Positions 32,287 through 43,300 of a stretch of DNA of 64,000 nucleotides are shown one piece after another; within the stretch, counting starts at the first letter, position 1; each line of letters opens with the position of its first letter. The notes under the pieces were generated by a model. The model worked only from the letters and a program-made list of their open reading frames with translations. It was not told where the DNA came from and ran no database searches. A program made the translations under genes and the position numbers. The stretch lies in contig SAXG01000003.1 in the NCBI GenBank assembly GCA_012932865.1, forward strand, positions 1 through 64,000, written 5' to 3'. Origin of the DNA: Amylostereum areolatum (taxonomy: Eukaryota; Basidiomycota; Agaricomycetes; Russulales; Stereaceae).

Positions 32287-35200
32287 TTACCCCCCCTTTA
32301 AGACGCGCTTTCGCCTGGAGCGCGATGTCATCTGCAAGGGTAGATGCGAGAAAATCGTCAAAGGAGATGCCGAGGGAACGCACAGGGCGGGGTGCATTTG
32401 GATGGCGTTTGTGGAAGGCGTCAATCATGTCGGTGACCTTTGAGAGCGAGGAGCGAGGGAGCCAGGTATTCTCGGAGTCAGGATAGCCTACCCACTTGAC
32501 GAGGTATTGTATGCCTTTCTTGTTGCGGGTCGGCTTCGAGTCGATGATGTCTTCAACGTCATATTCTTCTTCGTCATCAACGAGGTCAGGCGGCGGTTGT
32601 TCATAGTTTGGACCATGTGCCGTTGTCTCCTTGTATGCGGTGAGCAGCGAAGCATGGAAGACTGGGTGGATTCTCCACGTCTTCGGCAGCTTCAGGCGGT
32701 AATTCACTGGGCTAATGACGTCAACGATCTCGAAGGGTCCAAATCGTTTGGCAGCAAGCTTAGCTTTCGGCCTCGTCGTCTTCAGGTTTTTGCCTTCGAG
32801 CCAGACCTTGTCTCCAACGGCGAACAGTGTCGATTTGCTGATCGTGTCACCATTGTAGTGCTTCATTAAGTCAGATGCGAGGGCAAGGCTGGCTTTGATC
32901 TCTTGTCGGACTTCTTCAAGTTGACGGAGGCGTTCTTCAACTGCAGGGACCTTTGAGGACGGGTTTACGGACGGGTACATCCTGGGGAGGAAGCCGTAGA
33001 GGACTTCAAAGGGAGCCTTTCCAGTAGCTGCATGGGTGCGAGAGTTGTGAGAAAACTCGAAGAAGGGCAACCACTTCACCCAGTCGTCTTGACGGTAGTT
33101 GCAGAATACTCGCAGAAACTGCTCGAGGTTCTGGTTCTCGCGTTCGGTTTGGCCGTCTGTCTGTGGGTGATACGCTGTGCTGAGGGCGGACTTGATCCCG
33201 AGCTTCTCGTTGAGTGTACGCATCACCTGTCCAGCAAATTGGGGTCCACGATCCGAGATGATCTTGTCTGCTAAGCCGTAGTGTCGGTATACCTTATCGA
33301 AGAGAATGTCGGCCGTGCCATCGCTGGTGATCTTCGTTGTACATGGGGTGGTAACCACCATCTTGGTGAGGCGATCGACCACGACATTGACGGCGTTATA
33401 GCCTTCGCAGTCAGGGAGTTCGACGATGAAGTCGGTGGAGATGACGCCAAATGGTCGATCGGGTACTTCGTTTGGGATCATGTCGACGTGGGGTCGGCTG
33501 CTCTGTGTCTTCGTCGACTGGCAGGTTGCGCATCCTGCTACAAAGTCGCGGACAAAGACAGACATGCCAGGCCACCAATATTCACGACTCACAAGCTCGT
33601 AAGTCTTGAAGCGACCGGGGTGTCCAGCCAGGGGCGATTCATGGTACATTTTGACAATGTCGCGTCGCAACTCGTCATCCGCAGGGACGTATACCTTTCC
33701 TCTAAACAGGACCAGGCCTTCTTCGTAGTTCCACTCTTGAAGGTTCTTGACGAGTGTACGTGGTCCGTTTCGTAAGATGGCGTCCAGGGCTTGAATGACC
33801 TCGATGTCCTTGGTTTTGCAGTCGCGGATGCGTCGTCGGAGTTCGACATCACCGAGGGAGGTTACTGCTCCTGGCCTTGTTGCGCGTACTTGGAAGTACT
33901 TGGGGTCAAGCAATACGCGTTCCTTGTTGTCGTTTTCAACACCATCCTTGTGATCGGGTCGTCGAGACATTGGATCTGGGCGGTGGGAAATTCCTGGTTT
34001 ATGAACGAGCGAGAAGTCAAATCGAGTGAGGAATAGAGCCCAACGTGCCTGTCGGCGGCTCAGCTTCTGTGCCGTCTTGAAGTGCTCCAGGTTCTTGTGA
34101 TCTGTCCAGATTTCGACGGTGTCGGGGGCGCCTTCGAGGTAGTGGCGCCAGGCTTCAAGCGCACGGATGATCGCAAGCAGCTCCTTGTCGTAGATGTCGT
34201 AGTTCCGTTCCGGTTCCGATAGGGCCTTGGACAGATACGCCACTGGATGCCAGTGACCGTCGTCGCCTTTCTGCGAGAGTATACCTCCAGTAGCAAAGTC
34301 CGAGGCATCGACTTCAACGAGGTAAGGCTTCTTTGGGTCAGGCATGACTAAGACGGGGGAGGAAGTAAACGCAGCTTTCAGTGCGTCAAACGCAGTTTGG
34401 CAGTCCGTCGACCAGTCCCATGTGCAGTCCTTCTTTGTCAGATCAAATAGGGGCCGTGCAACCTTGGAGAAGTCCTTGATGAAACGTCGGTAGAAGTTGC
34501 CAAAGCCGAGGAAGGATTGCACATCTTTGACCGTTCGTGGTGTCGGCCAGTCCTGAATACCTGCTACCTTGACGGGGTCCATAGCGATCTTGTCGTGCGA
34601 GATGATGAGTCCGAGGTATTCGACAGAGTCTTGCTCAAAGACGCATTTCTCCGGTTTGAGGAAGAGGTCGTTGTCTTGCAAACGCTGCAGAACCTGCCGC
34701 ACTATGGCACGGTGTTCGTCCATGGTGCGAGTGAGCACCAAGATGTCGTCCATGTAGATGATGACCTTGCCCGAGTCGATGAGATCCTTGAACAGTTCAT
34801 TCATCATTGCCTGAAATGTTGCAGGGGAGTTCATAAGCCCAAAGAACATCACCGTAGGTTCGAAGAGACCGCGATTCGTCTTGAACGCAGCCTTCCACTC
34901 GTCGCCTTCCTTGATGCGGACATTGTTGTAGCCCCAGCGAACATCCATCTTGGAGAAGATTTCTGCACCTTTGAGGCGGTCGACGATTTCAGAGATCAGT
35001 GGCAAGGGGTATTCATTCTTGACAGTGCCCTTGTTTAATTCTCGATAGTCCTGTACGGGACGCAGCTTTCCATCCTTTTTCTTCACAAAGAAGAACGGAC
35101 TCGCCTGAGGTGACTTCGATGGGCGGATATAGCCCTTCTTCAGGTGGTCATCGAGGAAGGTGTCGAGTTCGATCTGCTCGGAAGGTGAGAGGGGGTAGAT

Positions 35201-36312
35201 CTTGCACGGTTTGGGTTCAAAGCCGTCTTTCATGTCGATAGCATGGTCCCATGGTCGTCGGTCAGGAAGTCGCTCGGAGGTTTTCTTGTCGAATACAGGC
35301 GCAAAGTCGCGGTACGGCGGGGGGACTAAGTCTTCAAAGGTTTGCGGGCGTGCGTTCTCTTTCGAATGCTCTGCAAGCTCCTGCGCTTTTGTAAAGCCCG
35401 CGCGGATGGGTATTGCATCTGGATTAGGACCATCGGTTTCAGGGAGGATTCCGGCGCGGCGTAGTCCATTGATCTCCCAGTCTCGGAATACCATGGGCCG
35501 CTCGTCGTCGTCTTCAGTGAAGAGTCGTGCGGGTAGAGGGGAGCGATGGACCGTGCGGACGCGAACACCTTTGACTCTGCGTGCAGGAATAACATAAGTG
35601 GGGACTGGGGTCCAGGACACATATGCCGGCTCTGGGAAGGGATCGTCCACGACGAGAGGTGTCCTCGGGGTTTTACCTGCTTCAACCTTACGCTGTGATT
35701 GGACCGATGATGGTTTCCGTGGCTTGGTTGCGAGGTTCGTCACAGGAGGTTTGGACAGAGTGCACGAGGGAGGGCAGCGGAGCATGTCAACACGGTCTCG
35801 TTGCCAGTCTATGGTGGGATTGTGCTCGTCTAGCCAGTCTGTTCCAAGGATCATGTCATGATCGCCGATGTCGGTGATGAAGAACTCAGCTTCTTCCTCA
35901 TGGTACGCCCTTGAATCTTGCGAGTATATCCGGATCCGCTGGGTCGTTGTGTCGCGTACCCAGCCCATGACGTTCTCGGTGCCATCCACATTACGCACGG
36001 GGAACGGGTTTTCTAGTTTTCTTGTGGTGAGCTTCTTGCGTTCAACGAAGCTTCGGTTCAGGATAATTCCTTCTGCGCCGCTATCAAGCAGCGCGTCTGC
36101 GTCGATTTCTCTTTTGGTAACTCGTCCGATCAGCTTGACTTTGAGCGTGATTGATGGTGTTTGCCTGTTCTTGGTGACAGTAGACAGATACAAACACGGG
36201 GGATACGATTGCTCACAGGTATGCATGGATGATAATACAGCGAAACGATTCGACGATGATACCAAAAGTCCTTTGCCTCCACCAGACGACGCGACTGGGG
36301 GGCGTTTCAAAA
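32219..36312 (-). CDS. pol: TE1 Pol: protease, reverse transcriptase, RNase H, integrase, chromodomain
   Basis: Polyprotein of the TE1 chromovirus. The -1 frame is open from 36778, but the expected entry is the gag end, giving about 1360 residues. Domains in order: aspartic protease with LLDSGAEGIIL (Asp-Ser-Gly codons at 36085-36077) and DMILGTDWL; reverse transcriptase with [36 protein letters not shown] and the YMDD active site at 34756-34745; RNase H (VEVDASDFATGGILSQ, YDKELLAIIRALEAWRHYL); integrase with the HHCC finger (HPGRFKTYELVSREYWWPG, CATCQSTK) and catalytic core (VISTDFIVELP, KIISDRGPQFAGQV, YHPQTDGQTERE); and a C-terminal chromodomain (YDVEDIIDSKPTRNKKGIQY, LVKWVGYPDSENTWLP). 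The frame has no stop or frameshift. It ends inside the 3' LTR. Confidence 0.93.
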
Positions 36313-36315
36313 ATC
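36303..36315 (-). promoter_or_regulatory. Candidate -1 recoding site at the TE1 gag stop codon
   Basis: The gag end reads GGATTTTTGAAA. With the P-site tRNA on TTT just before TGA, a one-base backward slip re-pairs perfectly on TTT and continues TTG AAA into pol. Pol is open in the -1 frame for the last 470 nt of gag and beyond. TE2 has the same TTTTTGA at the same place. Confidence 0.5.
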
Positions 36316-37332
36316 CTGCGATTCCAGGATGTCCTTCAACAGCGCTACTGCCTGCTCCTTGCCTTCCGCGTCCAGATCCTTCAGCTGGCGAGTGATCGCC
36401 GCGATGGTTTTGGATGGGTCGGGAGCTGCTTTCGCAGTGGACGGAGCCGTGTTCGTCGGCAGGGGAGGGGCCTTGGACCCAGTCTCTACTGCGCCCACCC
36501 GTCGCGCGCTCGAGTTGCGGTTGGGGCAGTCGCGAGAGACGTGACCGGCTTGTCGACACATGAAGCACTTGCCTTCGCGCATCATCTTTGCGCGCTCGTC
36601 GTCCGTCAGCTTTGCAGGGCGGGTCGAGGTGTTGGTGAAGGCGCCGACTCGGCGCGACGAGGAGTCGTTGGTCGAACCGTTCGAGGTGAGCGCGACAGCC
36701 CCCTTGGACTGACTGCTCTTCCTCTCCGGGTTCTCTTCGAGCCACTGGTGGTTGATGCGGCGGGCGCGCTCCTTCCACTCCGCGAGCTTGGTGGGGAACG
36801 GGTACGACCGGGCCACCTGCTTGCCGAGGTCACGCTGAAGTCCCTTCTTGAAAAAGTGGATTAGCGCCTCGTCGTCGTACGCTGACATGGTTGCCAGCAT
36901 CTCAAACTCGGTGATAAAGTCAGTGACGTCCCGGGTGGTGATTGCGAGCTCGTTGATCTTACGCTGAGCCTCTATCTTCGGATCGACGGGCACAAAGTCT
37001 TTGCCAAACCTCTCGAAGAGCTCTTTGTAGGAGCTATAGTGGAGTGTTGGGGGCGTGGGGTCGAGGGTGTCGGCGTCTTCCTTCTCGTCTTCATCGGCGA
37101 AGAGTTCCATGCGGCGATGCGTGGCCCAGGCTTTCGCCGTGTCGTCCTCCATCAGGCTGAGGAGGAGCATCATCTTGGCATCATCTGTGGCATAAACATC
37201 TTTGTTAACGCGCAGGAACATGCGGAGCTCAAGGGAGAACCGGAGGGTGTCGCGTCTATCGCCTTTGAATGGCTTTGGCTTGGGGCCGATCTCCCGCTTG
37301 GAGACGGCAGGTTTGGATTCGGCATCGGACAT
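36307..37332 (-). CDS. gag: TE1 Gag
   Basis: Capsid/nucleocapsid protein of the TE1 retrotransposon, 341 aa, starting MSDAESKPAVSKREIGPKPK. The first AUG of the predicted transcript is this start codon. The capsid-like region (about residues 15-170: FKGDRRDTLRFSLELRMFLR, FERFGKDFVPVDPKIEAQRK, FKKGLQRDLGKQVARSYP) resembles the retrotransposon gag domain of Ty3/gypsy elements. A single CCHC zinc knuckle, CFMCRQAGHVSRDC, lies near residue 260. It ends LESQDF before TGA; the last codons read GAT TTT TGA, where slipping back one nucleotide enters pol. Confidence 0.92.
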   Translation of the reverse strand: MSDAESKPAVSKREIGPKPKPFKGDRRDTLRFSLELRMFLRVNKDVYATDDAKMMLLLSLMEDDTAKAWATHRRMELFADEDEKEDADTLDPTPPTLHYSSYKELFERFGKDFVPVDPKIEAQRKINELAITTRDVTDFITEFEMLATMSAYDDEALIHFFKKGLQRDLGKQVARSYPFPTKLAEWKERARRINHQWLEENPERKSSQSKGAVALTSNGSTNDSSSRRVGAFTNTSTRPAKLTDDERAKMMREGKCFMCRQAGHVSRDCPNRNSSARRVGAVETGSKAPPLPTNTAPSTAKAAPDPSKTIAAITRQLKDLDAEGKEQAVALLKDILESQDF

Positions 37333-38684
37333 CTTGTCGAAGGGGAGGGGGACGGTGAGGGATTGGGCGAGTTCTTGATCAAGGCGGCGTAGAGTTTCTC
37401 GTCGGCGTTCTTCTGCTTCTTCAACTTCGTCCTCAACTTGTTTTGCGACAAGGAAGTCGGCGGGGGTGAGGAATTGCTGGTTATGATGCCACGACCAGTG
37501 ATCTTGGACGGGACTGAACGAAGTGGGCTGCCACTCAACTACTGATCGTCCTGGGGTTCCGTTCTTGTTCCGTCTATAGGCGTACCACTTCCCAGTTGTG
37601 TCGTTGTGGTTGATCCCTTCTGGGACTTCGATTACAGTACGTCGACGGGGTGGGGGCGAGTTGGTCGGAGGGGGGTTCAGGAAGCGCTGTAGAACGTCCG
37701 CAGCGGTGGCAAAATCTGATTCTTCGACGTAGGGTTGTTCGTCGCGGTCGTCGAAGTACCAGTCTCGACGTTGCCGGTTTGGTTCGTCGTGTAGCCAACG
37801 TACGGATTCCTTAGTCTGCTGCGAGGTGAGGATATAGTATTCTTCGGGACAGTAGTCTCGAAAGACGCCTGGGGGAAGGTTCGGGGTGGGGGGACGAGGG
37901 GCTGTGGAGGACGTGATGATGGTCTAGAAGAAGTCCGCCGCGATGGGGCGACGGCCGAGGAGTTTCTTGGTGAGGTAGCCGGCTTTTACTGCCTGGCGGA
38001 TCTTATGTTCGTGGTGGCGGCGACGAAGGGTCTTACCCTTGATGGTGGGACGGAGGACTGGTGGCGGGGTGGATTCGGGGGTCCGACGGTTAAACTGGGA
38101 GACGGAGGTGAAACTGGTTTGGAGGATCGGGTTGGGGGCGTCTTGGATGAGGTATGTGTGGTAGGTGGGGGCGTGGAGAGTGAATTCAAGGCGTTCGAGA
38201 TCTACGTTGATGCACGTAGTGATTCGGACGTATAGGGCGAGGACGACAGTACCGTGATCCTTGTGCCACCTCCACTCGAAGATGCGGAAGTTGAGACCGT
38301 GCGCGGTCCAGGGATCTTTCTTGCAGAGGTTCTGTACGGGGACGAGGCAGTTGACGGTGACGGCGTCGGACCAAGGGTAGGGGAGTGGTGCGTCGTCGCG
38401 GGGGGTAATCGGCTTTCCGTTGAACGGGAGGAAGACCGGTGCGTTCGGGAGGTCCGTGGTGGGAGTTTTTAACGTCGTAGAGACGGCAGAGGTAGATGGA
38501 GAGAGGGGTGCGAGGTAGGCGTAGGGGTAGACTGTCCAGGTGTCAGAAACGCAGTTTATGAGACCGATGGAACCACCTAAGTCGCAACGATGGGAGGAGC
38601 AAGAGAGAACAGATAGATTCGAGAGTGTCAGGCCTAGGGTAGTGCAACGTGCGCTACAGTACCGTATGACGAGATGGACAGTCT
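37333..38684 (-). other. TE1 leader: 1.35 kb without any AUG, open in the gag frame apart from one stop
   Basis: From the predicted RNA 5' end to the gag AUG there is no ATG triplet in any frame on the sense strand, whereas the complementary strand has about 17. The frame in phase with gag is open from the RNA 5' end to a single TAG at 37926-37924, then open again through 197 codons to the gag ATG. The first part encodes TVNCLVPVQNLCKKDPWTAH, FRIFEWRWHK, VLALYVRITTCINVDLERLE and ends LGRRPIAADFF. The second contains GVFRDYCPEEYYILTSQQTK, RRRTVIEVPEGINHNDTTG and FLVAKQVEDEVEEAEERRRE. The TE1 fragment at 56389-58291 preserves both the absence of AUG and the stop. Translation, if any, would need a non-AUG start. 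Confidence 0.75.
38529..38538 (-). other. TE1 self-priming primer-binding site
   Basis: TGGACAGTCT lies 2 nt after the 5' LTR end. It is the perfect reverse complement of AGACTGTCCA at the predicted RNA 5' end (38684-38675). This is the Tf1/sushi-type arrangement in which the RNA folds on itself to prime reverse transcription. No match to a tRNA 3' end is apparent. Confidence 0.75.
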
Positions 38685-38963
38685 GAGGAAAAGGGAAGAG
38701 AAACACTGTCCTTATATACAAGTGGGAACGATGGTGCGATGCGATGCGATAGTGGTGCAAGCGGGGGGAACAATAGGAAAGGAGTCATGGGGCGGAGGAC
38801 GAAGGTCCGGAGCAGTGATGTCATAGATAAGGATGCGGAACCCCGCTCGGAAGTCCGGGCAATGACGTCGTTGAAGCATGTGATGCAAGGGAAAGTCATG
38901 TGCCGTGACACGTCGCGTGTACGAGGTCTGCAAACGAAGAGAGAAATGGAGCGATCCGTGACA
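38541..38963 (-). repeat. TE1 5' LTR
   Basis: 423 bp. Holds the TATA box at 38712-38718 and the predicted transcript start at 38684. Differs from the 3' LTR by scattered substitutions, for example in the part nearest the internal region. Confidence 0.93.
38712..38718 (-). promoter_or_regulatory. TE1 LTR TATA box
   Basis: TATATAA on the minus strand. Exactly 27 nt later lies AGACTGTCCA (38684-38675), the predicted 5' end of the RNA. The TE2 LTR shows the identical spacing. Confidence 0.7.
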
Positions 38964-39052
38964 ACCTCACTGAAGCCGACTTCAACCTCATCGCCACCTC
39001 CGCCCTACTGCCTGTCACCGACGAAGACTTCTCCGACCTCGACGAACCAATC

Positions 39053-40309
39053 ATGGCTGCCCAGTGGATCCGCACCGACCCCCAACCCCCTCTCCCCGCC
39101 GAACTTGCCAACTGCACCGAAATCGGTGGAACATGGAACATCGTCATCGGCCAAACTGGCTCTCCCATCCAACACATGAATAACGGCACCGACGATGCCT
39201 GGCTCATGGAAGTAAATGGCCAATGGGTCGCCATCCCTGCCGTACTTGTTGCTGCCCTCAACCTGCCACCCCCCACCGTCAACGTCACGGCCCCCCCCAT
39301 CACCGTCAACCCCCCTGCGGTCACTGTTAGTGCCCCAGCAGCAGCCGCCGCCAGACCCCCCCGAAAGAAAGTCCACGCGAAAACTCCTGAAGGCTTCTCT
39401 GGGAAACGAGAGGACTTCAATGACTGGATGCGGTCATGCGAGGAATACATGCGAGCCGCTGAGGATGACCTCGTGACGGACAAGGACAAAGTCCTCTTCG
39501 TTCTCACCTACATGACGGGGGAGGCAGCACGCACCTGGAAGGCCGAATATGAGGATGCACACTTGGCCAATGGAGCCATGGTCGCCTGGGTGGACTTCCA
39601 CAAAGCACTCAAAGGGGCCTTCACCGACGTCAATGAGCAGCACCGTGCCACAGTCGAACTGGACGTGTTCCAACAGACGAAGGGTACCACTGCCCATGAA
39701 TACTTCGCCAAGTTCGAGCAACTCGCAAGGAAGGCAGGATACTCCACGGCGCAGGACCCTATCCACCTCATGCAGCTGCTCAAACACAACGTCTACTATC
39801 GGACCATCGACTCCATCTACGACAGCGGTCACGTTCCTCAGAAATATGAGGACCTCAAAGAGCGCATCATCCTGATCGACGGTCTGCGACAGGAGCGGGA
39901 GGACCTTAAGACCCAGCGCAGTGGACCCGTGCAGAACCAAAAACCCAAAGGACAAGGATCGTCCAATGGGCAACAAGGGGGGCAGGTCCCATGGCGCCGC
40001 GATGGAACCGGCACGGTGCACGGTGGCAAAGGTCAGCCGATGGACGTCAACCGTGTCGACATCACGGGGCGATGCTTCCGCTGCGGACAGAATGGCCACC
40101 AGGTGCGGGACTGCAGGGTGGACGTGAAGAACATCCGAGACATGTGGGGGAGGGACCGGTACACGGAACCACCAAAGCGGGAGGCTCGAGCACAGACGTT
40201 CGAGACGCCCACCGCCTGGGCTAGGAGCCTGTCGGCCGAAGATCGGAAAAGCGTGATGGACGCGCTTCAAGCTCAGCCGAAGGTGGAGGAGAAGAAGGAG
40301 GGTTTTTGA
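39053..40309 (+). CDS. gag: TE2 Gag
   Basis: 418-aa structural protein of TE2, starting MAAQWIRTDPQPPLPAELAN. The N-terminal third has a Pro/Val/Ala linker (LPPPTVNVTAPPITVNPPAV) preceding the capsid-like retrotransposon gag domain (about residues 105-290: FSGKREDFNDWMRSCEEYMR, VLFVLTYMTGEAARTWKAEY, LDVFQQTKGTTAHEYFAKFE). One zinc knuckle CFRCGQNGHQVRDC is encoded at 40073-40114. The gene ends KVEEKKEGF with GGT TTT TGA. The protein is not closely similar to TE1 Gag, supporting two separate families. Confidence 0.92.
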   Translation: MAAQWIRTDPQPPLPAELANCTEIGGTWNIVIGQTGSPIQHMNNGTDDAWLMEVNGQWVAIPAVLVAALNLPPPTVNVTAPPITVNPPAVTVSAPAAAAARPPRKKVHAKTPEGFSGKREDFNDWMRSCEEYMRAAEDDLVTDKDKVLFVLTYMTGEAARTWKAEYEDAHLANGAMVAWVDFHKALKGAFTDVNEQHRATVELDVFQQTKGTTAHEYFAKFEQLARKAGYSTAQDPIHLMQLLKHNVYYRTIDSIYDSGHVPQKYEDLKERIILIDGLRQEREDLKTQRSGPVQNQKPKGQGSSNGQQGGQVPWRRDGTGTVHGGKGQPMDVNRVDITGRCFRCGQNGHQVRDCRVDVKNIRDMWGRDRYTEPPKREARAQTFETPTAWARSLSAEDRKSVMDALQAQPKVEEKKEGF

Positions 40310-40310
40310 G
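40301..40310 (+). promoter_or_regulatory. Candidate -1 recoding site at the TE2 gag stop codon
   Basis: GGTTTTTGAG: gag reads GGT TTT TGA, the -1 frame reads TTT TTG AGG and continues into pol. Same architecture as at the TE1 gag end (36303-36315). Confidence 0.5.
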
Positions 40311-43300
40311 GGGGCTGACGATGTACACGGCATCTGAAGCCCAAGTTTCTGTCTCTCGCTCATCTGGTTTTGTGGTGCCTCGGTGGCCTGGTTCTCGTTT
40401 ACACATGCGCATTGTTGATTCGGACTGTACTACTACAGGGGATATCCCCATTATGACTTCTTTTACGGACTCTATCGGTACGGGCACGCGTCCCGTTGTT
40501 ATTTTAGATACTCAGGCTTCGATTTGTGAGCCTTTGGCTTTGGATATGGCTTCGGTTTCGGCTTCAGTTTTGGATACGGCTTTGGATACGGACTCGGTTT
40601 TGGATATGGACCCTGTGAAGTCAGGGACAACGCCGTGCGATGGAAGGGGCACGGCGCCCAAATCATGTTATATGGCACCTGGAACGGCTCAATGGACGCT
40701 TCGTCGCTTAAGGGAAGACAAACCCGAAAGTGCGATTGCAATCCTTCGCATCTGGACACACCACCGACACCGTGACGAGGCTACTTATGAAGCCATCAAG
40801 GAAATAACTGGCATGGGAGACGAATTAGCATGTCAAGCTCTACTAGAGCTCGCCACTCCTATGCAGTTCATACACTCCTCCAGCACCAAGGAACAAACGG
40901 TCATTCCCGCACAACTGGTGGTAGATTCCAAGCGCATTGTCAAAGCTCTCGCACTCCTGGACAGTGGTTGCACTGGCTCGTGTATCAACACGAAGTTTGT
41001 GCAGGAAAATCACATCCCCACGCGACGGACTGCTCGCCCAATCCCAGTACGAAATGCAGACGGCACTCTCAACGCAGGAGGTCCCATCACGGAATATGTC
41101 ACACTTCGCCTAAATATTCAAGACCATGAAGAAAACATTGACCTGGCGGTTTCCAATCTAGGAGATACGGACCTTTTCATTGGACACGAGTGGCTAAAGA
41201 AGCACAACCCTCACATCGACTGGAAATCCGGGTCAATTGAATTCGACCGATGCCCTATCAGCTGCTCTCGTCCCCCTCCCCTCCTCAATATCGATGATGA
41301 TGAAGAGGAGGAGGAAGAGCCAGTCCACATGGAAAAGGACGAGCAGCTGTTTGCCTTCGACTGGGATGGCTACAAAGCGACATACCACATCCGGACCCAT
41401 GCATCGGACATTGCAATTGAAGAGCACGCTAAGAAAAAGGAACAGACCTTCTCTGAGCGAGTCCCAACGGCGTACCACGAATTCAAGGACATCTTTGACA
41501 AAGACGACTTCGACAAGCTCCCTGAGCGACGCCCATGGGACCACGCCATTGAGCTCACTCCTAACTTCAAACCGGTCGATTGCAAAGTTTACCCCCTCAC
41601 ATTGGACGAGCAGAAGCAACTGGATGCCTTTTTGGAAGAGAACCTGAGATCTGGCCGGATCCAACCGTCCAAATCACCCATGGCCTCCCCATTCTTCTTC
41701 ATCAAGAAAAAAGATGGCTCGCTACGTCCTGTGCAGGACTATCGAAAGCTCAATGAGATGACAATAAAGAACCGTTACCCGCTCCCGCTCATCCAAGAGT
41801 TGGTTGACAAACTTAAAGGAGCACGGCACTTTACCAAGCTCAATGTCCGATGGGGGTACAACAATGTCCGGATTAAAGAAGGGGACGAGTGGAAAGCTGC
41901 ATTCCGCACGAACAAAGGTCTCTACGAGCCTACGGTCATGTTCTTTGGACTCACCAACTCCCCGTCTACGTTCCAAGCCATGATGAATGACCTGTTCAAA
42001 GACTTGATCCATCAAGGAGTCGTGGTCGTCTATTTGGACGACATCCTCATCTTCACACATACACTAGAAGAACATCGTCGGATAGTCAAGGAGGTCCTTC
42101 GGATCCTGCGAGAAAACAAACTCTATCTGAAGCCAGAAAAGTGCGAGTTTGAGAAGGCAGAAATCGAATACCTGGGCATGATTGTCGGCGGAGGAAGGGT
42201 TCGCATGGATCCAGCAAAGGTCGCGGCAATCACCAATTGGCCAGCCCCCAAAACGAAGAAACAACTTCAATCGTTTTTGGGCTTTTGCAACTTCTACCGT
42301 CGCTTTATCAAGGACTTCAGCGGCATTGCTCACCCAATGACTAAACTCACTGGGAAGACGGAATGGGTCTGGGACACCCCACAGCAGGAGGCTTTTGAGG
42401 AACTCAAGCGACGTATAACATCGCAGCCAGTTCTAGCAATCCCTACAGACGATGGGCAGTTCCGTGTCGAGGCGGACTCCTCTGACTATGCCACGGGCGC
42501 GGTACTTTCGCAACAACAGGACAATGGCAAATGGCACCCGGTCGCCTTCCTCTCAAAGTCCCTCAGCGAAGCTGAGAGGAACTATGAGATTTATGACAAG
42601 GAATTACTGGCTATCATGACGGCGCTAGAGGAATGGAGACAATACCTCATGGGGGCACGACAGGAGTTCGAAATCTGGTCGGATCATCGCAATCTCACGT
42701 ACTTCCGCAAGGCGCAGAAGCTAAATCGGAGACAAGCACGATGGTTAACGGAGCTACAAGAGTATCATTGTACGCTACTCCACAAGCCTGGCAAAACAAT
42801 GGGTAAACCCGATGCTATTTCCCGACTAGCGGGCCTTGAGAAGGGGGAGAAAGACAATGAAAACATTGTCCTCCTGAAACCAGAACTCTTTCGCGCCCTC
42901 AACCATGCAGGAATTATAACCAATGGACCTGACAATGTCTTCATTGAGCGGATTCAGGAGGCTACCTTACTCCGAGACCATGCAGTAGAACGTGCCTTAG
43001 CACTCAAAGTGAAGGGATGGCTGGAACACGCAGATGGAACGATCACCTGGCAACACAGACTCTATGTCCCAAGAGACAAAGGACTCCGTGCAGACATCAT
43101 CCAAGCTCATCATAACGGCCCGCTTGTCGGTCATCCAGGACGATACAAGACCCATGAGCTCATCACGCGCAACTACTGGTGGCCTGCCATTAGAGATGAT
43201 GTCCGGAAATATGTTGAAGGATGTGAGACCTGCCAACGTACCAAGATTAGACATGATCGCATTGCCGCTCCACTCCACCCACATGACCCGCCACAAGCGC

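Larger units (their letters stand above)
31867..38963 (-). mobile_element. TE1: full-length Ty3/gypsy chromovirus-type LTR retrotransposon
   Basis: 7.1-kb element transcribed leftward. The 5' LTR is 38541-38963 and the 3' LTR 31867-32286; both begin TGTCA and end TGACA in coding sense. Order after the 5' LTR: self-priming PBS, AUG-free leader with an open frame, gag (37332-36307), pol in the -1 frame to 32219, and a purine tract (TAAAGGGGGGGTAA) touching the 3' LTR. Gag and pol are both uninterrupted, so proteins could be made. The two LTRs differ by a noticeable number of substitutions, so insertion is not very recent. No 5-bp target duplication is visible (CTCTG on the left, ACCTC on the right); the right end abuts TE2 internal sequence, suggesting rearrangement after insertion. 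Confidence 0.93.

Noticed and set aside
31867..38963. Target-site duplication around TE1
   Set aside because: The 5 bp on the left (CTCTG) and right (ACCTC) differ, and TE2 leader sequence is found only on the right, so simple insertion of TE1 into TE2 is not supported.
40525..40612. Minisatellite in TE2 pol (GGATAYGG-like repeats)
   Set aside because: Degenerate and inside a continuous coding frame (VLDT, SVLD repeats); not clearly more than biased composition.
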